Origin: Crocosphaera watsonii WH 8501
Lineage (GTDB): Bacteria > Cyanobacteriota > Cyanobacteriia > Cyanobacteriales > Microcystaceae
Direction: 5' to 3'
DNA length: 39,353 bases
Assembly (NCBI RefSeq): GCF_000167195.1
Contig: NZ_AADV02000015.1
Span: forward strand, 1 to 39,353
The notes under the pieces are model-generated. The model was not told the origin of the DNA. It was given only the letters and a program-made list of their open reading frames with translations, and searched no databases. The translations under genes and the position numbers were made by a program. This document shows, piece by piece, positions 17,808-25,800 of this stretch. Within the stretch, counting starts at the first letter, position 1. Every line of letters begins with the position of its first letter.

Positions 17808-18683
17808 AATTGACCGAACCCAATGGAAAGATAAAAATGTTTTCATGGTTGCTGTTATCTGGAAAAAGCTGGCTTTACCCATCTATTGGACACTTTTAGG
17901 GAAAAGAGGAGCCAGCAGATTATCTGAACAACAGGCATTAATTCAACCTGTTCTTTGTCTTCTAAAAAACTATGAGTTAGTCATTCTTGGAGACCGAGAA
18001 TTCCACAGTGTTAAATTAGCTTATTGGTTGAAACAAAAAAGTAAAAAACAAAAGTTATTCTTCGCTTTTCGTCAGAAACAAGGTACAAACCAGAAAAAAG
18101 ATGATGAAGATTATCAAACTTTTTCGCAGTTAGGAATGAAACCTGGGATGAAGATGTTTTTAACTGGGGTTTCAGTCACTAAAAATAAAGGGTTTGGAAA
18201 CTTTAATGTGGGAGCATATTGGAAAAGAAAATACAAGGGCAAACAGGAAAAGAGCCTTGGTTTATTCTTACCAACTTAGACAGTTTATCAGAGGTCTTGA
18301 AAGTCTATCGAGCCAGGGCAGGTATTGAAGCTATGTTCAAGGATTGTAAGACAGGGGGTTATAATTTGGAGGGAAGTAAAGCCAATAATAAACGACTAAA
18401 TTCCTTGATTTTATTAATAGCGATCGCTTACACTGCTACTTCTTTAAAAGGCAAAACATTTCGACAAACCAATCAAGGAAAATATATTGCTAGTCTAACT
18501 GAAAAATCAAGACGTGACCGAAGACATAGTAATTTTTGGATAGGACTTTATGGCTCTCTTTAGATTCACGCTTGGGAATTTTGCTCTGATTTTATTTCAA
18601 TTATGATGAGCAATAATCCCCAGAAACTCAACAATTATAAAAAAGGGTTACAAGCCATGTCCATAATAGATAAGACGGCTTAA
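17808..18683 (+). pseudogene. IS4-type transposase remnant, three lesions
   Basis: The 5' part is removed by the IS1380 end. The remainder starts just before the first catalytic Asp (DRTQWKDKNVFMVAVIWKK), keeps the second (LGDREF) and, after a frameshift, the Glu region (YRARAGIEAMFKDCKTGGYNLE). The frameshift is a lost A at 18241-18243: restoring it joins YKGK to TGKEPWFILTNLD. A later TAG at 18561-18563 interrupts GLYGSL-IHAWEFCSDF where a Trp codon is expected. The frame finally ends at TAA 18681-18683. The product cannot be active. Confidence 0.85.
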
Positions 18684-18689
18684 TTCCCC

Positions 18690-18711
18690 TATTTTATCTT
18701 AACATAAAATA
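18690..18711. repeat. Stem-loop behind the IS4 relic
   Basis: TATTTTAT (18690-18697) and ATAAAATA (18704-18711) around CTTAAC. It may be the right end or a terminator of the relic element. Confidence 0.35.
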
Positions 18712-18795
18712 ACCAGTGGAAGATGATTTATTTTAGATGTAACTATCCAAAATAAACCAATTTTTATTATTTAATAAAAACTAATATTGCCCAAG

Positions 18796-18856
18796 GGGTT
18801 GATTTTGAGCATCAACCCTGTGGGGGGGAGGAGGGTTACACCGTCCTCCCCCCCAC
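18796..18856. repeat. Two adjacent strong hairpins, one with a G7/C7 stem
   Basis: First hairpin: GGGTTGAT (18796-18803) with ATCAACCC (18811-18818). Second: a perfect 13-bp stem GTGGGGGGGAGGA (18820-18832) with TCCTCCCCCCCAC (18844-18856) and an 11-base loop. It is an extremely GC-rich island in AT-rich DNA with no ORF of its own. Confidence 0.6.
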
Positions 18857-18867
18857 ACACACGGCAA

Positions 18868-18885
18868 GAATGATTATCATTATTG
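18868..18885. promoter_or_regulatory. Fur-box-like site without an adjacent gene
   Basis: GAATGATTATCATTATTG contains the 13-bp palindrome AATGATTATCATT (6-1-6) and matches the core of the Fur consensus built on GATAAT hexamers at about 15 of 18 positions. The nearest genes are a dead transposase and the 3' end of ygfZ, so it regulates nothing obvious. It may be the relic of a lost iron-regulated gene. Confidence 0.4.
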
Positions 18886-18972
18886 TTTATTCTCAATAAG
18901 CCCTCTAGTTTTTGACAATTTATAGAGCGATCGCCACGGCTGAAACCCTCTTTCAATCAGGGTTTTAACGGG

Positions 18973-19048
18973 CTTGTCACCCCGTGAGGTTTAACAGTGT
19001 TAAACCCCTACAAGAATGTATTCGTAGGGACATAATACTATTATGTCC
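18973..19048. repeat. Palindrome cluster downstream of ygfZ
   Basis: CTTGT (18973-18977) with ACAAG (19010-19014) encloses GGTTTAAC (18988-18995) with GTTAAACC (18999-19006). A second palindrome, GGACATAATA (19028-19037) with TATTATGTCC (19039-19048), follows. The first resembles the GTAGGGG-TCAAC palindromes at 7194 and 34634. The block may terminate the ygfZ operon. Confidence 0.5.
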
Positions 19049-19096
19049 TGCCCAATAGATAATTCAATTGGAACTTTAATTGTTCATGTATTTGAT

Positions 19097-20158
19097 TCAG
19101 GGTTTATAATATTCATGGCTTAAAAATGGGACAGCTATCAATTCCCCGATAGCCTCTCCTATAGTAACTTTTAATCCTTCTCCTCCTGCTTTTGTTCTAA
19201 CATAAGCTAGGCCAATATATTCATCTTCTATTTGTATAGAACTGGTTAAAATCCCAACTTTCTTATCATCTAGTGTAACTGTATTTCCTGCTTTGACTTC
19301 TTGATTTAATTTCACACCCCAGAGACGTTGTTTAACCCCTTGATAAGTGTTTAATCTAGCGATGGTTTCTTGTCCAATGTAACAACCTTTATCAAAGGAA
19401 ATAGTTGACCATAAACCAGTTTCTAAGGGGTTATAATTTTCTGTTAATTCTTGATCTGGATAAGGCCGTCCCTGTTTAATTCTTAGTTGTTCCCAGACGC
19501 GATCGCCTACGGGAATTATTCCTAAATTAGTTAATGTTTCCCAAACTGTCTTAGCTTGATTTTCTGGAAAAATTAATGTGTAACCAGGCAGCTTTAAACC
19601 AGTCCCTTCACCAATAAGAACTTTCTCATCATTAATTGTTACAAATTTATGGTTATTGGGGGATAATTCAGTTATAGCATTATTAGCTATATCCCCTTGA
19701 TTTAACTTGGTAGTAGCTTCAGAACCGATAATGGTAAAAATTGCATTTTTATCAGAAATATCCTTAATTCCTACCTTATCCATCGGGAAAATATAACGAT
19801 CCATCCACTCATATAAAAATTGCTGACGGTTGGGAGAAACTAATAAAAAAATGCTATCTTCTGTAACATAAGCGGTTACTAAATCTAGGGTTCTTCCTGT
19901 AGAATTGACAAAAACAGTATCAGATAATTGTCCAGGTTGCAGACTATTAATATTATTGGTAGTTTGATTATGGAGAAACCTTAAGCGATCGCTTCCAGTT
20001 AATTGTAATAGTCCCCAATGACTGCGATCGCAAATTACCACGTCATTATCAGCACTATTAAAACCTTGACTATCATTGCCAAAACTTTCAATAATGCTTT
20101 CGTCTTCTGTTAAGATAGCACCGGATTTTTTTTGTAATTCTCTTAATTCTTGTAACAT
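19097..20158 (-). CDS. ygfZ: YgfZ/GcvT-fold folate-binding protein
   Basis: 353 aa, the usual length. The family signature KGCYIGQET is present (SFDKGCYIGQETIARLN), with VNSTGRTLDLVTAYV in the N-terminal half. YgfZ binds folate and helps assembly or repair of Fe-S enzymes such as the tRNA methylthiolase MiaB. It is related in fold to the glycine-cleavage T protein but lacks its partners here. It is the last gene of the minus-strand run, 22 bases after the hypothetical gene, and is followed by the palindrome cluster at 18973-19048. Confidence 0.9.
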   Translation of the reverse strand: MLQELRELQKKSGAILTEDESIIESFGNDSQGFNSADNDVVICDRSHWGLLQLTGSDRLRFLHNQTTNNINSLQPGQLSDTVFVNSTGRTLDLVTAYVTEDSIFLLVSPNRQQFLYEWMDRYIFPMDKVGIKDISDKNAIFTIIGSEATTKLNQGDIANNAITELSPNNHKFVTINDEKVLIGEGTGLKLPGYTLIFPENQAKTVWETLTNLGIIPVGDRVWEQLRIKQGRPYPDQELTENYNPLETGLWSTISFDKGCYIGQETIARLNTYQGVKQRLWGVKLNQEVKAGNTVTLDDKKVGILTSSIQIEDEYIGLAYVRTKAGGEGLKVTIGEAIGELIAVPFLSHEYYKP

Positions 20159-20180
20159 AATTTTTCTTGAAGTTACTATT

Positions 20181-20570
20181 TCAAATTTTAGGGAAGTTAT
20201 TGATGATAGTTTGGATAGTTTGTTGTGTTTTTATTTCTAGTTGCTGCCAATTAATTTCATTATCTCCGTTAAAAAGATTTTCATCAATTTCTACCATTAT
20301 ACTAGCTTGAGATGAGTTGTTTGAAGAAAATTGATAATCTGTAAAACAAACTTGAAAACAAATCTCCCAAATACTTATACTAACTGAATTATTCTCTTTA
20401 GTTAAGATTAACTGATAACCAGGAAAGGGTTCTTGAATGTCTTCATAAGTAGCCACTAAATTTGTTTTTTCTAGTTCTTTACGAAGGTTATCCATAACCC
20501 GAATAAAAGCAGGTTGCATTAGTATATCGGCTTTTTCCCAGTCTATAGTATTCTTAAAAGTTGGCTTCAT
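20181..20570 (-). CDS. Conserved-type hypothetical protein, 129 aa
   Basis: Soluble, acidic, with no signal peptide or membrane helix. Visible segments are TIDWEKADILMQPAFIRVMDNLRKELE at the N-terminus (about residues 9-35) and an amphipathic C-terminal helix (WQQLEIKTQQTIQTIINNF). Its start lies only 3 bases after the cbiO-like stop and its end 22 bases before ygfZ, so it is surely co-transcribed. I do not recognise the family, and position alone does not tell its role. Confidence 0.75.
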   Translation of the reverse strand: MKPTFKNTIDWEKADILMQPAFIRVMDNLRKELEKTNLVATYEDIQEPFPGYQLILTKENNSVSISIWEICFQVCFTDYQFSSNNSSQASIMVEIDENLFNGDNEINWQQLEIKTQQTIQTIINNFPKI

Positions 20571-20573
20571 TAA

Positions 20574-21383
20574 TTAATCACTAATAAGGGACAATTGATG
20601 ATTATTTGCTAGGGTTAAATTCGGTCTATCTTCTAGGTTACAATAAGCACGACTGAAGCTTAAAGGTGCTTCTAAGGCGTGTTTCTCTAGAAAGGTATGG
20701 TCACTCATAATTCTATCAGTTTTTCCGTCATAAACTACTTTTCCTTTACTTAATATAATAGTTCTCTCACATAGTTCCCAAGCGAGATCAAGATCGTGGG
20801 TTGCTACTAAGAGAGTTAAAGGTAATTTATGTAGTAAATTAATCAGTTGACGACGGGAACGAGGATCTAGTTGTGCCGAGGGTTCATCTAACACTAATAC
20901 TTGGGGGTTCATGGCCAAAACACCTGCGATCGCTACTCGTTTTTTTTCTCCCCCTGAAAGGTTATCTGGGTTACGATCACCATAGAGATGTGGCTCAATA
21001 TTAACCGCTTCCATTGCTTCAATTACTGTTAATTTTAATTCATTTCCTTTTATTCCTTTATTCATCGGACCAAAGGCGACATCTTCCCAAACTGTGGGCA
21101 TAAATAATTGATTATCAGGGTTTTGAAATACTACACCCACAAAGTTACGAATATGAACTAAATTTTTATCATTAATTGTCCATTCTCCTATGCTTACTTC
21201 TCCAGTTTGAGGTAAGAAAATACCGTTTAAATGAAATTGTAAGGTAGATTTTCCCGAACCATTTGCACCAATTAAGGCAACTTTTTCATTAGCTTTAATT
21301 GATAAATTAATATTATCAAGGGCTAAGTTCCCATCAGGATAACGATGACTAAGATTTTTGATGTATACTGGATTATGGTGCAT
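20574..21383 (-). CDS. CbiO/EcfA-type ABC transporter ATPase (cobalt/nickel or ECF family)
   Basis: 269 aa. Walker A GANGSGKST, Q-loop VVFQNPDNQLFMPTVWEDVAFGP (the NPDNQLF block is diagnostic of the CbiO/EcfA group), signature LSGGEKKRVAIAGVLA, Walker B VLVLDEPSAQLDP and H-loop LLVATHDLDLAWE. Such ATPases power energy-coupling-factor importers for Co, Ni or vitamins. No EcfT or CbiM gene is beside it. The upstream neighbour is an ABC-2 type permease of another class, so a pairing with it is possible but unusual. Confidence 0.88.
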   Translation of the reverse strand: MHHNPVYIKNLSHRYPDGNLALDNINLSIKANEKVALIGANGSGKSTLQFHLNGIFLPQTGEVSIGEWTINDKNLVHIRNFVGVVFQNPDNQLFMPTVWEDVAFGPMNKGIKGNELKLTVIEAMEAVNIEPHLYGDRNPDNLSGGEKKRVAIAGVLAMNPQVLVLDEPSAQLDPRSRRQLINLLHKLPLTLLVATHDLDLAWELCERTIILSKGKVVYDGKTDRIMSDHTFLEKHALEAPLSFSRAYCNLEDRPNLTLANNHQLSLISD

Positions 21384-21425
21384 AATTAAATAGTAACAAA
21401 TTCCCTCACTTAAATTTAGGATAAC

Positions 21426-22217
21426 TTAACTAGAAGCACTGGTATAAAATCTTAAGGCAAATTGCCAAAAGCAGTGAGAAACTATCAACAAAACTATAGC
21501 TAATAACCCTGAAAACAACAGCCATGTTCCTTGATTTCTTCCCAGTAAGGTTTCAGCCGGAACTGTTGTCAAGAAGGTAACAGGAACCACTAAGGTAAAG
21601 AATATTCGATAGGCAGCAGGATAAGCAGAAATGGGATATCTTCCTGCTTCTAATAGCCCCCTTAATACTTCTGTTACATTGTAAATTTTGACAAACCAAA
21701 TACTGGTAGCCCCCAACATAAACCAAATGCTATACAAACTAATGGTAGCACACACCACTGTTATTAAACTTAAGAAATAATTAGGAATATTTAAGTTTAG
21801 TTGAAAACAGGCATAAATGATAATAAATAAACCAAAAAGAATATCAGAAAAGCCCCAAGGAGAGAGAATTCTGAGGGATAACCAATACTGACTATTAATG
21901 GGTTTTAGTAGAATAAAATCGAGGGTTCCTTGTTGTACTTGTTCGACGATACGATTCAAATTAGGTACTAATAATGTAGCAGAAATTCCCTGTAATAAGG
22001 TAAACATTCCCAAAACAATTAAAGATTCATTCCAACTCCATCCAGGAAAAGTATAGTTGGTACGATAAAATAAAGATAAAGTAAAGATACTCCCTGTTAA
22101 ACTGGTTAAACTACTAAAGACAGCAATTAAAAAATTTAAGCGATATTCTAATTCTGCTGCGATCGCAGTTGACCAAAATAACTTTAAAACTTTCAAATAA
22201 ACGATAATTTTTTTCAT
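21426..22217 (-). CDS. ABC-2 type transport permease (DUF990-like)
   Basis: 263 aa with about six hydrophobic helices. The N-terminal amphipathic start (KIIVYLKVLKLFWSTAIAAELEYRLNFL), the loop EQVQQGTLDFILLKPINSQYW and the segment SIWFMLGATSIWFVKIYNVTEVLRG match the ABC-2 permeases that usually come in pairs with an exporter ATPase. The loop GTLDFILLKPI is the strongest family mark. Substrate unknown. It is 42 bases upstream of the CbiO-like ATPase and 9 bases downstream of the outer-membrane-like gene. Confidence 0.82.
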   Translation of the reverse strand: MKKIIVYLKVLKLFWSTAIAAELEYRLNFLIAVFSSLTSLTGSIFTLSLFYRTNYTFPGWSWNESLIVLGMFTLLQGISATLLVPNLNRIVEQVQQGTLDFILLKPINSQYWLSLRILSPWGFSDILFGLFIIIYACFQLNLNIPNYFLSLITVVCATISLYSIWFMLGATSIWFVKIYNVTEVLRGLLEAGRYPISAYPAAYRIFFTLVVPVTFLTTVPAETLLGRNQGTWLLFSGLLAIVLLIVSHCFWQFALRFYTSASS

Positions 22218-22226
22218 GTTGAAACT

Positions 22227-22937
22227 TTAAGGCATCCATTCTATAATTATACTAAACTGACTATCTTTTTTCACCCGTGAATTTTGCTTTTCAATTTCTG
22301 TTGCTAGGCGAATTTGTTTAGTAATAGCATAGCCAAAAGAAACATTAGTCACCCCTACTTCATCATCATCACCAGGAGAAATAAAGGTTTGAGAAAAAGA
22401 CAAATCAGCAGTACCAGATCGAGATAAAGGAAAGATTATTTTCCCTCCAATATTAACCCCATCTTCTGAATAATTATTGGTACTGATAGAACGATAACCA
22501 ACCACAGGGGCAACATTAACATAATAACCTAAAGGTAATACATAATATTGTAAATTAACCCCTCCTGCGTCCCGTTTACCAAAAGAAGTTTCATAGTCTC
22601 CACTAATAGTTAAACCAGTGCGACCAATAAAAATATCATTGACAGAAATATTAATACCTCCATCGTGTTGAGTAGAGGGAAATTCTGCATATCCTATGCC
22701 TATTCTAGTACGAAAACTAGGATCATGATTAATCTCTTCTAAAACGTTAGGCACCTTTTTCATCCATCGTTGTAAAACCGGACTATTATTAATAATTTCT
22801 GGGGGCAGATCCAGGGGATTTTCGGAACTAGAATCAGTTGTTTGACTGTAAACAGGAACAGCTATTTTAGAAAATGCTGTCAATATTATTACACAAGAAA
22901 AAGCCTTAAGTTTTAACTTATTTTTCTGAAAAAACAT
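22227..22937 (-). CDS. Secreted protein, probably a small outer-membrane beta-barrel
   Basis: 236 aa. Signal peptide about residues 1-32 (basic start, FSCVIILTAFSKIAVPVYSQ). The mature part starts with a proline- and acid-rich segment and then shows alternating beta-strand patterns (RIGIGYAEFP, INISVNDIFIGRTGLTISGDYETSF, LQYYVLPLGYYVNVAPVVGYRS, VTNVSFGYAITKQIRLATEI) and ends in FSIIIEWMP, as outer-membrane barrels often do with an aromatic near the C-terminus. No known family is recognised. It sits between tsaE and the permease in a tight operon (14- and 9-base gaps). Confidence 0.65.
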   Translation of the reverse strand: MFFQKNKLKLKAFSCVIILTAFSKIAVPVYSQTTDSSSENPLDLPPEIINNSPVLQRWMKKVPNVLEEINHDPSFRTRIGIGYAEFPSTQHDGGINISVNDIFIGRTGLTISGDYETSFGKRDAGGVNLQYYVLPLGYYVNVAPVVGYRSISTNNYSEDGVNIGGKIIFPLSRSGTADLSFSQTFISPGDDDEVGVTNVSFGYAITKQIRLATEIEKQNSRVKKDSQFSIIIEWMP

Positions 22938-22951
22938 ATTGAAAATAAAGT

Positions 22952-23434
22952 TTAGAGAAAGGGTTGAACAATGGGACTTAAATTAACACAAAAGTCACCA
23001 ACAGGTTGTAAGATAGCTTGACGACCTGTACCCTCACTATAAGATAATTGAATCTGTAAATAATTTAAAGGAAGATAAGATAATTTTTCTGGCCATTCAA
23101 TAGCGGTAATACCCGGTAATGCTTCTCCTTCTTCCCAATATTGTTCTAAATATAATTCTGCCACAGCTTCCGGTTCGAGACGATACAAATCTAAATGATA
23201 CAGGGGTAAACGGCCTTGATGATACTCATTGATCAGGGTAAACGTAGGACTAACAATGGCATCAGTAATACCCAAACCTTCTCCTATGCCTTGTACTAAG
23301 GTAGTTTTCCCAGCACCTAAGTCCCCTTTAAGCAACAAAACAGACCTTTCAGGTAAATTTTGACCTAATTTCTGTCCAAGGGCTTTTGTAGCCTCAAAAT
23401 TGGCTAACATTAAAACATTAGAGAGAGTCATCAT
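22952..23434 (-). CDS. tsaE: TsaE, ATPase for tRNA t6A modification
   Basis: 160 aa from the ATG at 23434 (a TTG four codons upstream is also in frame). The P-loop KGDLGAGKTTLVQGIGEGLG, the SPTFTLINEY switch and the HLDLYRLE motif are the standard TsaE (YjeE) set. The IEWPEKL block near the C-terminus completes it. TsaE works with TsaB and TsaD to put threonylcarbamoyl on A37 of ANN-decoding tRNAs. It is the first gene of the six-gene minus-strand run. Confidence 0.94.
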   Translation of the reverse strand: MMTLSNVLMLANFEATKALGQKLGQNLPERSVLLLKGDLGAGKTTLVQGIGEGLGITDAIVSPTFTLINEYHQGRLPLYHLDLYRLEPEAVAELYLEQYWEEGEALPGITAIEWPEKLSYLPLNYLQIQLSYSEGTGRQAILQPVGDFCVNLSPIVQPFL

Positions 23435-23462
23435 CTTTATTACCAACGTGAGTTCGATGTTA

Positions 23463-23483
23463 GGAGTTCGGAGTTCGGAGTTA
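23463..23483. repeat. Heptamer tandem repeat (GGAGTTC)
   Basis: Three copies of a 7-base unit, GGAGTTC GGAGTTC GGAGTTA, just upstream of tsaE. Short heptanucleotide repeats of this kind are frequent between genes of cyanobacteria. Confidence 0.7.
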
Positions 23484-23685
23484 TGATTTTTTTAACGGGA
23501 GAATAAGGGTTTGATACTTCTCATTTGAGTCAGCTTTCTAGAAACTTCTTTATATCGAACTCAGGTTGCCACGAATCAAAAAATAGTTATTCAAATCAGT
23601 GGTATTGATAAACAATGTTGGTCACTTATGTATGTAGTGACATAACCAATACGACTGATAAGCAACCAAAAATTTGACTTAAATC

Positions 23686-23701
23686 AGCCTCAAAAAAGGC
23701 T
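23686..23701 (-). terminator. Hairpin behind the S1 protein gene
   Basis: On the minus strand AGCCT and AGGCT form a 5-bp stem around TTTTTG, directly after the stop codon. It is short, so terminator activity is only likely. Confidence 0.4.
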
Positions 23702-24643
23702 CTAATTTTGTTCTTCTTTTTCCATTTTTTCCCTAGCTTGTTCGACTCTTGCATCAGCAGTTTTCATAACTTCCTCAAGATTTTCAATTATTTCTCCTGG
23801 ATGATTTTCTAAAATTTTAGTGGATAAAGCAATACGATTTTTATACTCATCAATGCTCAAAATCATTACTTTAATTTCTTGATTATATTTAAACACATGG
23901 TTTAAATCATCCACACGGGAACCACTCACTTGCGTGATATGTAATAGGCCAGAAACCCCTTCAAAATCGACAAAAATACCATAGGGTTGAATTCTGGCAA
24001 CTTTTCCACTGACTAATTGACCAACTTCTAATTTATCGATTCTCGCTGCTGCGATCGCCCGACGTTGGGAGAGAACTAATTTATTAGTGGATTGATTAAC
24101 TTCTAGGAAAGTTGCGGTTAATAATTGTCCCACTAAACCGTTTAAATCTTCTTTTTCCATGAGATGCGATCGCGGAATAAACCCTTGTAACCCTTCTACT
24201 TCACCAACTACACCCCCTTTATTGGTTCGAGTTACCCGCATTTGTACAGAATGACCCATTTCAGCTATTTCTTCCACATTTTCCCAAGCTTCTTTGAGTT
24301 GTAGTTGACGACGGGATAGTTTAACTTGTCCATCGGCGTTTTGTTCGCTGATAACAATAAATTCCTTTTCTTCATCAATGGGTAAAATTTCAGCTAAGTC
24401 GGGACGGGACTCTAAATCAACTTCATTGATGGGAACAAACCCGGCCGATTTACCGCCGATATCAACATAAGCTCCATCATCGGAGTGTTGTATCACTTTC
24501 CCCCGAACCACTTGGCCTTTTTCGCATTTATAATCGTAGTCATCAAGGGCTTGAGTAAAGTCATCCATAGAAAAGGAAATTTGAGAACCCTTGGGGGCAG
24601 CGGAGTCTGAAGTCATGATCGTTAAAGGTAGGTAAATACTCAT
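23702..24643 (-). CDS. Ribosomal protein S1-like, three S1 repeats
   Basis: 313 aa. Three S1 RNA-binding repeats: about residues 43-115 (GQVVRGKVIQHSDDGAYVDIGGKSAGFVP), 130-195 (MRVTRTNKGGVVGEVEGLQGFIPRSH) and 210-280 (GQLVSGKVARIQPYGIFVDFEGVSGLLH), then a charged coil tail. Cyanobacterial S1 proteins are short like this and often occur as two paralogues. This one resembles the Nbp1/Rps1B type. S1 proteins help the 30S subunit to bind mRNA. The start is open: ATG 24643 or ATG 24616 (MTSDSAAP), neither with a clear RBS. It is divergent from the NERD gene. Confidence 0.88.
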   Translation of the reverse strand: MSIYLPLTIMTSDSAAPKGSQISFSMDDFTQALDDYDYKCEKGQVVRGKVIQHSDDGAYVDIGGKSAGFVPINEVDLESRPDLAEILPIDEEKEFIVISEQNADGQVKLSRRQLQLKEAWENVEEIAEMGHSVQMRVTRTNKGGVVGEVEGLQGFIPRSHLMEKEDLNGLVGQLLTATFLEVNQSTNKLVLSQRRAIAAARIDKLEVGQLVSGKVARIQPYGIFVDFEGVSGLLHITQVSGSRVDDLNHVFKYNQEIKVMILSIDEYKNRIALSTKILENHPGEIIENLEEVMKTADARVEQAREKMEKEEQN

Positions 24644-24857
24644 AAGGACTCATAGTGTCGAGTCCATGATTAATTATAACCTGCAAAGTCTCTGGTAATG
24701 GTTGGAAAAATGAATCATTTCTCTTCTAGATTCAATTAACCCAATCTCCTTTTTCTCTGTTTCGTTAACTTCACCACAAAAAACGCTCTTTATCCTTTTA
24801 ATCTGAATGGCAATTGCTCTTTTTAATTCCAATGTGGGAATTATAAGTAAGATAACC

Positions 24858-25634
24858 ATGACCAATTTTGAGCCGATGTGGTTTTCGGATAGTTATTCGC
24901 AAAAAATTATGAAAATACTGAAGCAATCGCCACTACTTAAAGAACACTTTGATAGACAAATTGACCGAAAAGTGACAGCTAAACGTCAAGGGGTAAATGA
25001 GAGCTTGGGGGGTGGAGTTTTAGGAGCCTTTGGTGCAGGATTATTTCAGTTTGAACAAATGAAAAATCAAGTTAAAGGAACTATAGGAGAAAATTTAGTA
25101 TCAATGTTGGCTATCTCTTTACCCGAAAATTGGTTTATGCTAAAAAATGCACTTATTCCAACTACTAAAGGGAAACTAACAGAAATTGATCTATTATTAA
25201 TTAGAGAACCAGGTGTTTTCTTTATAGAAGTCAAAACTTGGAAAGGTTCATGGACTGCCTATAGAGATAATTGGAAGCGAAGAGAAAGGAATAAATGGAT
25301 TCCTATCGAAAACAGTCCTACACAACAAAGTGTATATCATAAAAAAATGTTCCAGCAATGGCTTAATCATTCTTTATCAGGATTTAATAGCGACTTGGTA
25401 ATGGCTCCAGTGGTTTTTCCGGTAGCAAAATGGCTAAAAGTAAGAGAATGCTCTGTTCCGGTTTGTCGTTGTCTAGCCGAACTTAGACAACTATTAACCC
25501 ACAAAGAAAATAAGTTAAATTTACAACAAATACAGCAAATTGCCACACTAATTGTTGAACTAAAAATCCCTTTTTCTCCTATCCCAAAAAAGCCTTCAAA
25601 AAAACCTGCCCCTATTTTACACCAACGAAATTAG
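24858..25634 (+). CDS. NERD-domain protein (nuclease-related)
   Basis: 258 aa from ATG 24858 (MTNFEPMWF). An in-frame ATG at 24807 is possible but lies in the divergent promoter region. After a glycine-rich segment (SLGGGVLGAFGAGLF) comes the NERD core: KGTIGENLVSMLAISLPENW, then TEIDLLLIREPGVFFIEVKTWKG. These supply the D and E-x-K of a PD-(D/E)xK nuclease-like site. No helicase or kinase domain is fused. NERD proteins are thought to process DNA, and some take part in defence or stress. No partner genes adjoin it, so the role stays open. Confidence 0.8.
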   Translation: MTNFEPMWFSDSYSQKIMKILKQSPLLKEHFDRQIDRKVTAKRQGVNESLGGGVLGAFGAGLFQFEQMKNQVKGTIGENLVSMLAISLPENWFMLKNALIPTTKGKLTEIDLLLIREPGVFFIEVKTWKGSWTAYRDNWKRRERNKWIPIENSPTQQSVYHKKMFQQWLNHSLSGFNSDLVMAPVVFPVAKWLKVRECSVPVCRCLAELRQLLTHKENKLNLQQIQQIATLIVELKIPFSPIPKKPSKKPAPILHQRN

Positions 25635-25637
25635 CTT

Positions 25638-25734
25638 ACCGCCGAGAAGCCCCGCGCTGTACGAAGTCAGCGTCGGGATGAAAGGCGGGTCACGGACATC
25701 TCACGATGGCGAAGACGCTTCGCCATCCGTGTCC
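25638..25734. other. GC-rich block with two nested stem-loops
   Basis: First fold: ACCGCC (25638-25643) with GGCGG(G)T (25684-25690) encloses CCCG/CGGG and CGCTG (25655-25659) with CAGCG (25668-25672). Second fold: GGACA (25694-25698) with TGTCC (25730-25734) encloses the perfect 10-bp stem GATGGCGAAG (25705-25714) with CTTCGCCATC (25718-25727). GC content is far above the surroundings, and there is no ORF. It could be a structured RNA, or a solo end of an IS200/IS605-type element, whose ends fold like this. Confidence 0.55.
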
Positions 25735-25763
25735 TCCACTTGAAACGCTATAAAATTATTTAT

Positions 25764-25790
25764 GTCCTCAAGATAAACCATCTTGAGGAC
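25764..25790. terminator. Bidirectional terminator between NERD and COP23 genes
   Basis: Perfect 11-bp stem GTCCTCAAGAT (25764-25774) with ATCTTGAGGAC (25780-25790), loop AAACC, followed by TGTTTCT. It sits 10 bases before the stop of the convergent COP23 gene. Confidence 0.75.
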
Positions 25791-25800
25791 TGTTTCTATC

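Noticed and set aside
18771-18956. 61-codon minus-strand ORF in the palindromic gap
   Set aside because: It is translated through two hairpins and the Fur-like box, with no RBS or family signal.
24674-24865. 63-codon minus-strand ORF between the S1 and NERD genes
   Set aside because: Lies in the divergent promoter region, overlaps the NERD 5' end and has no RBS.
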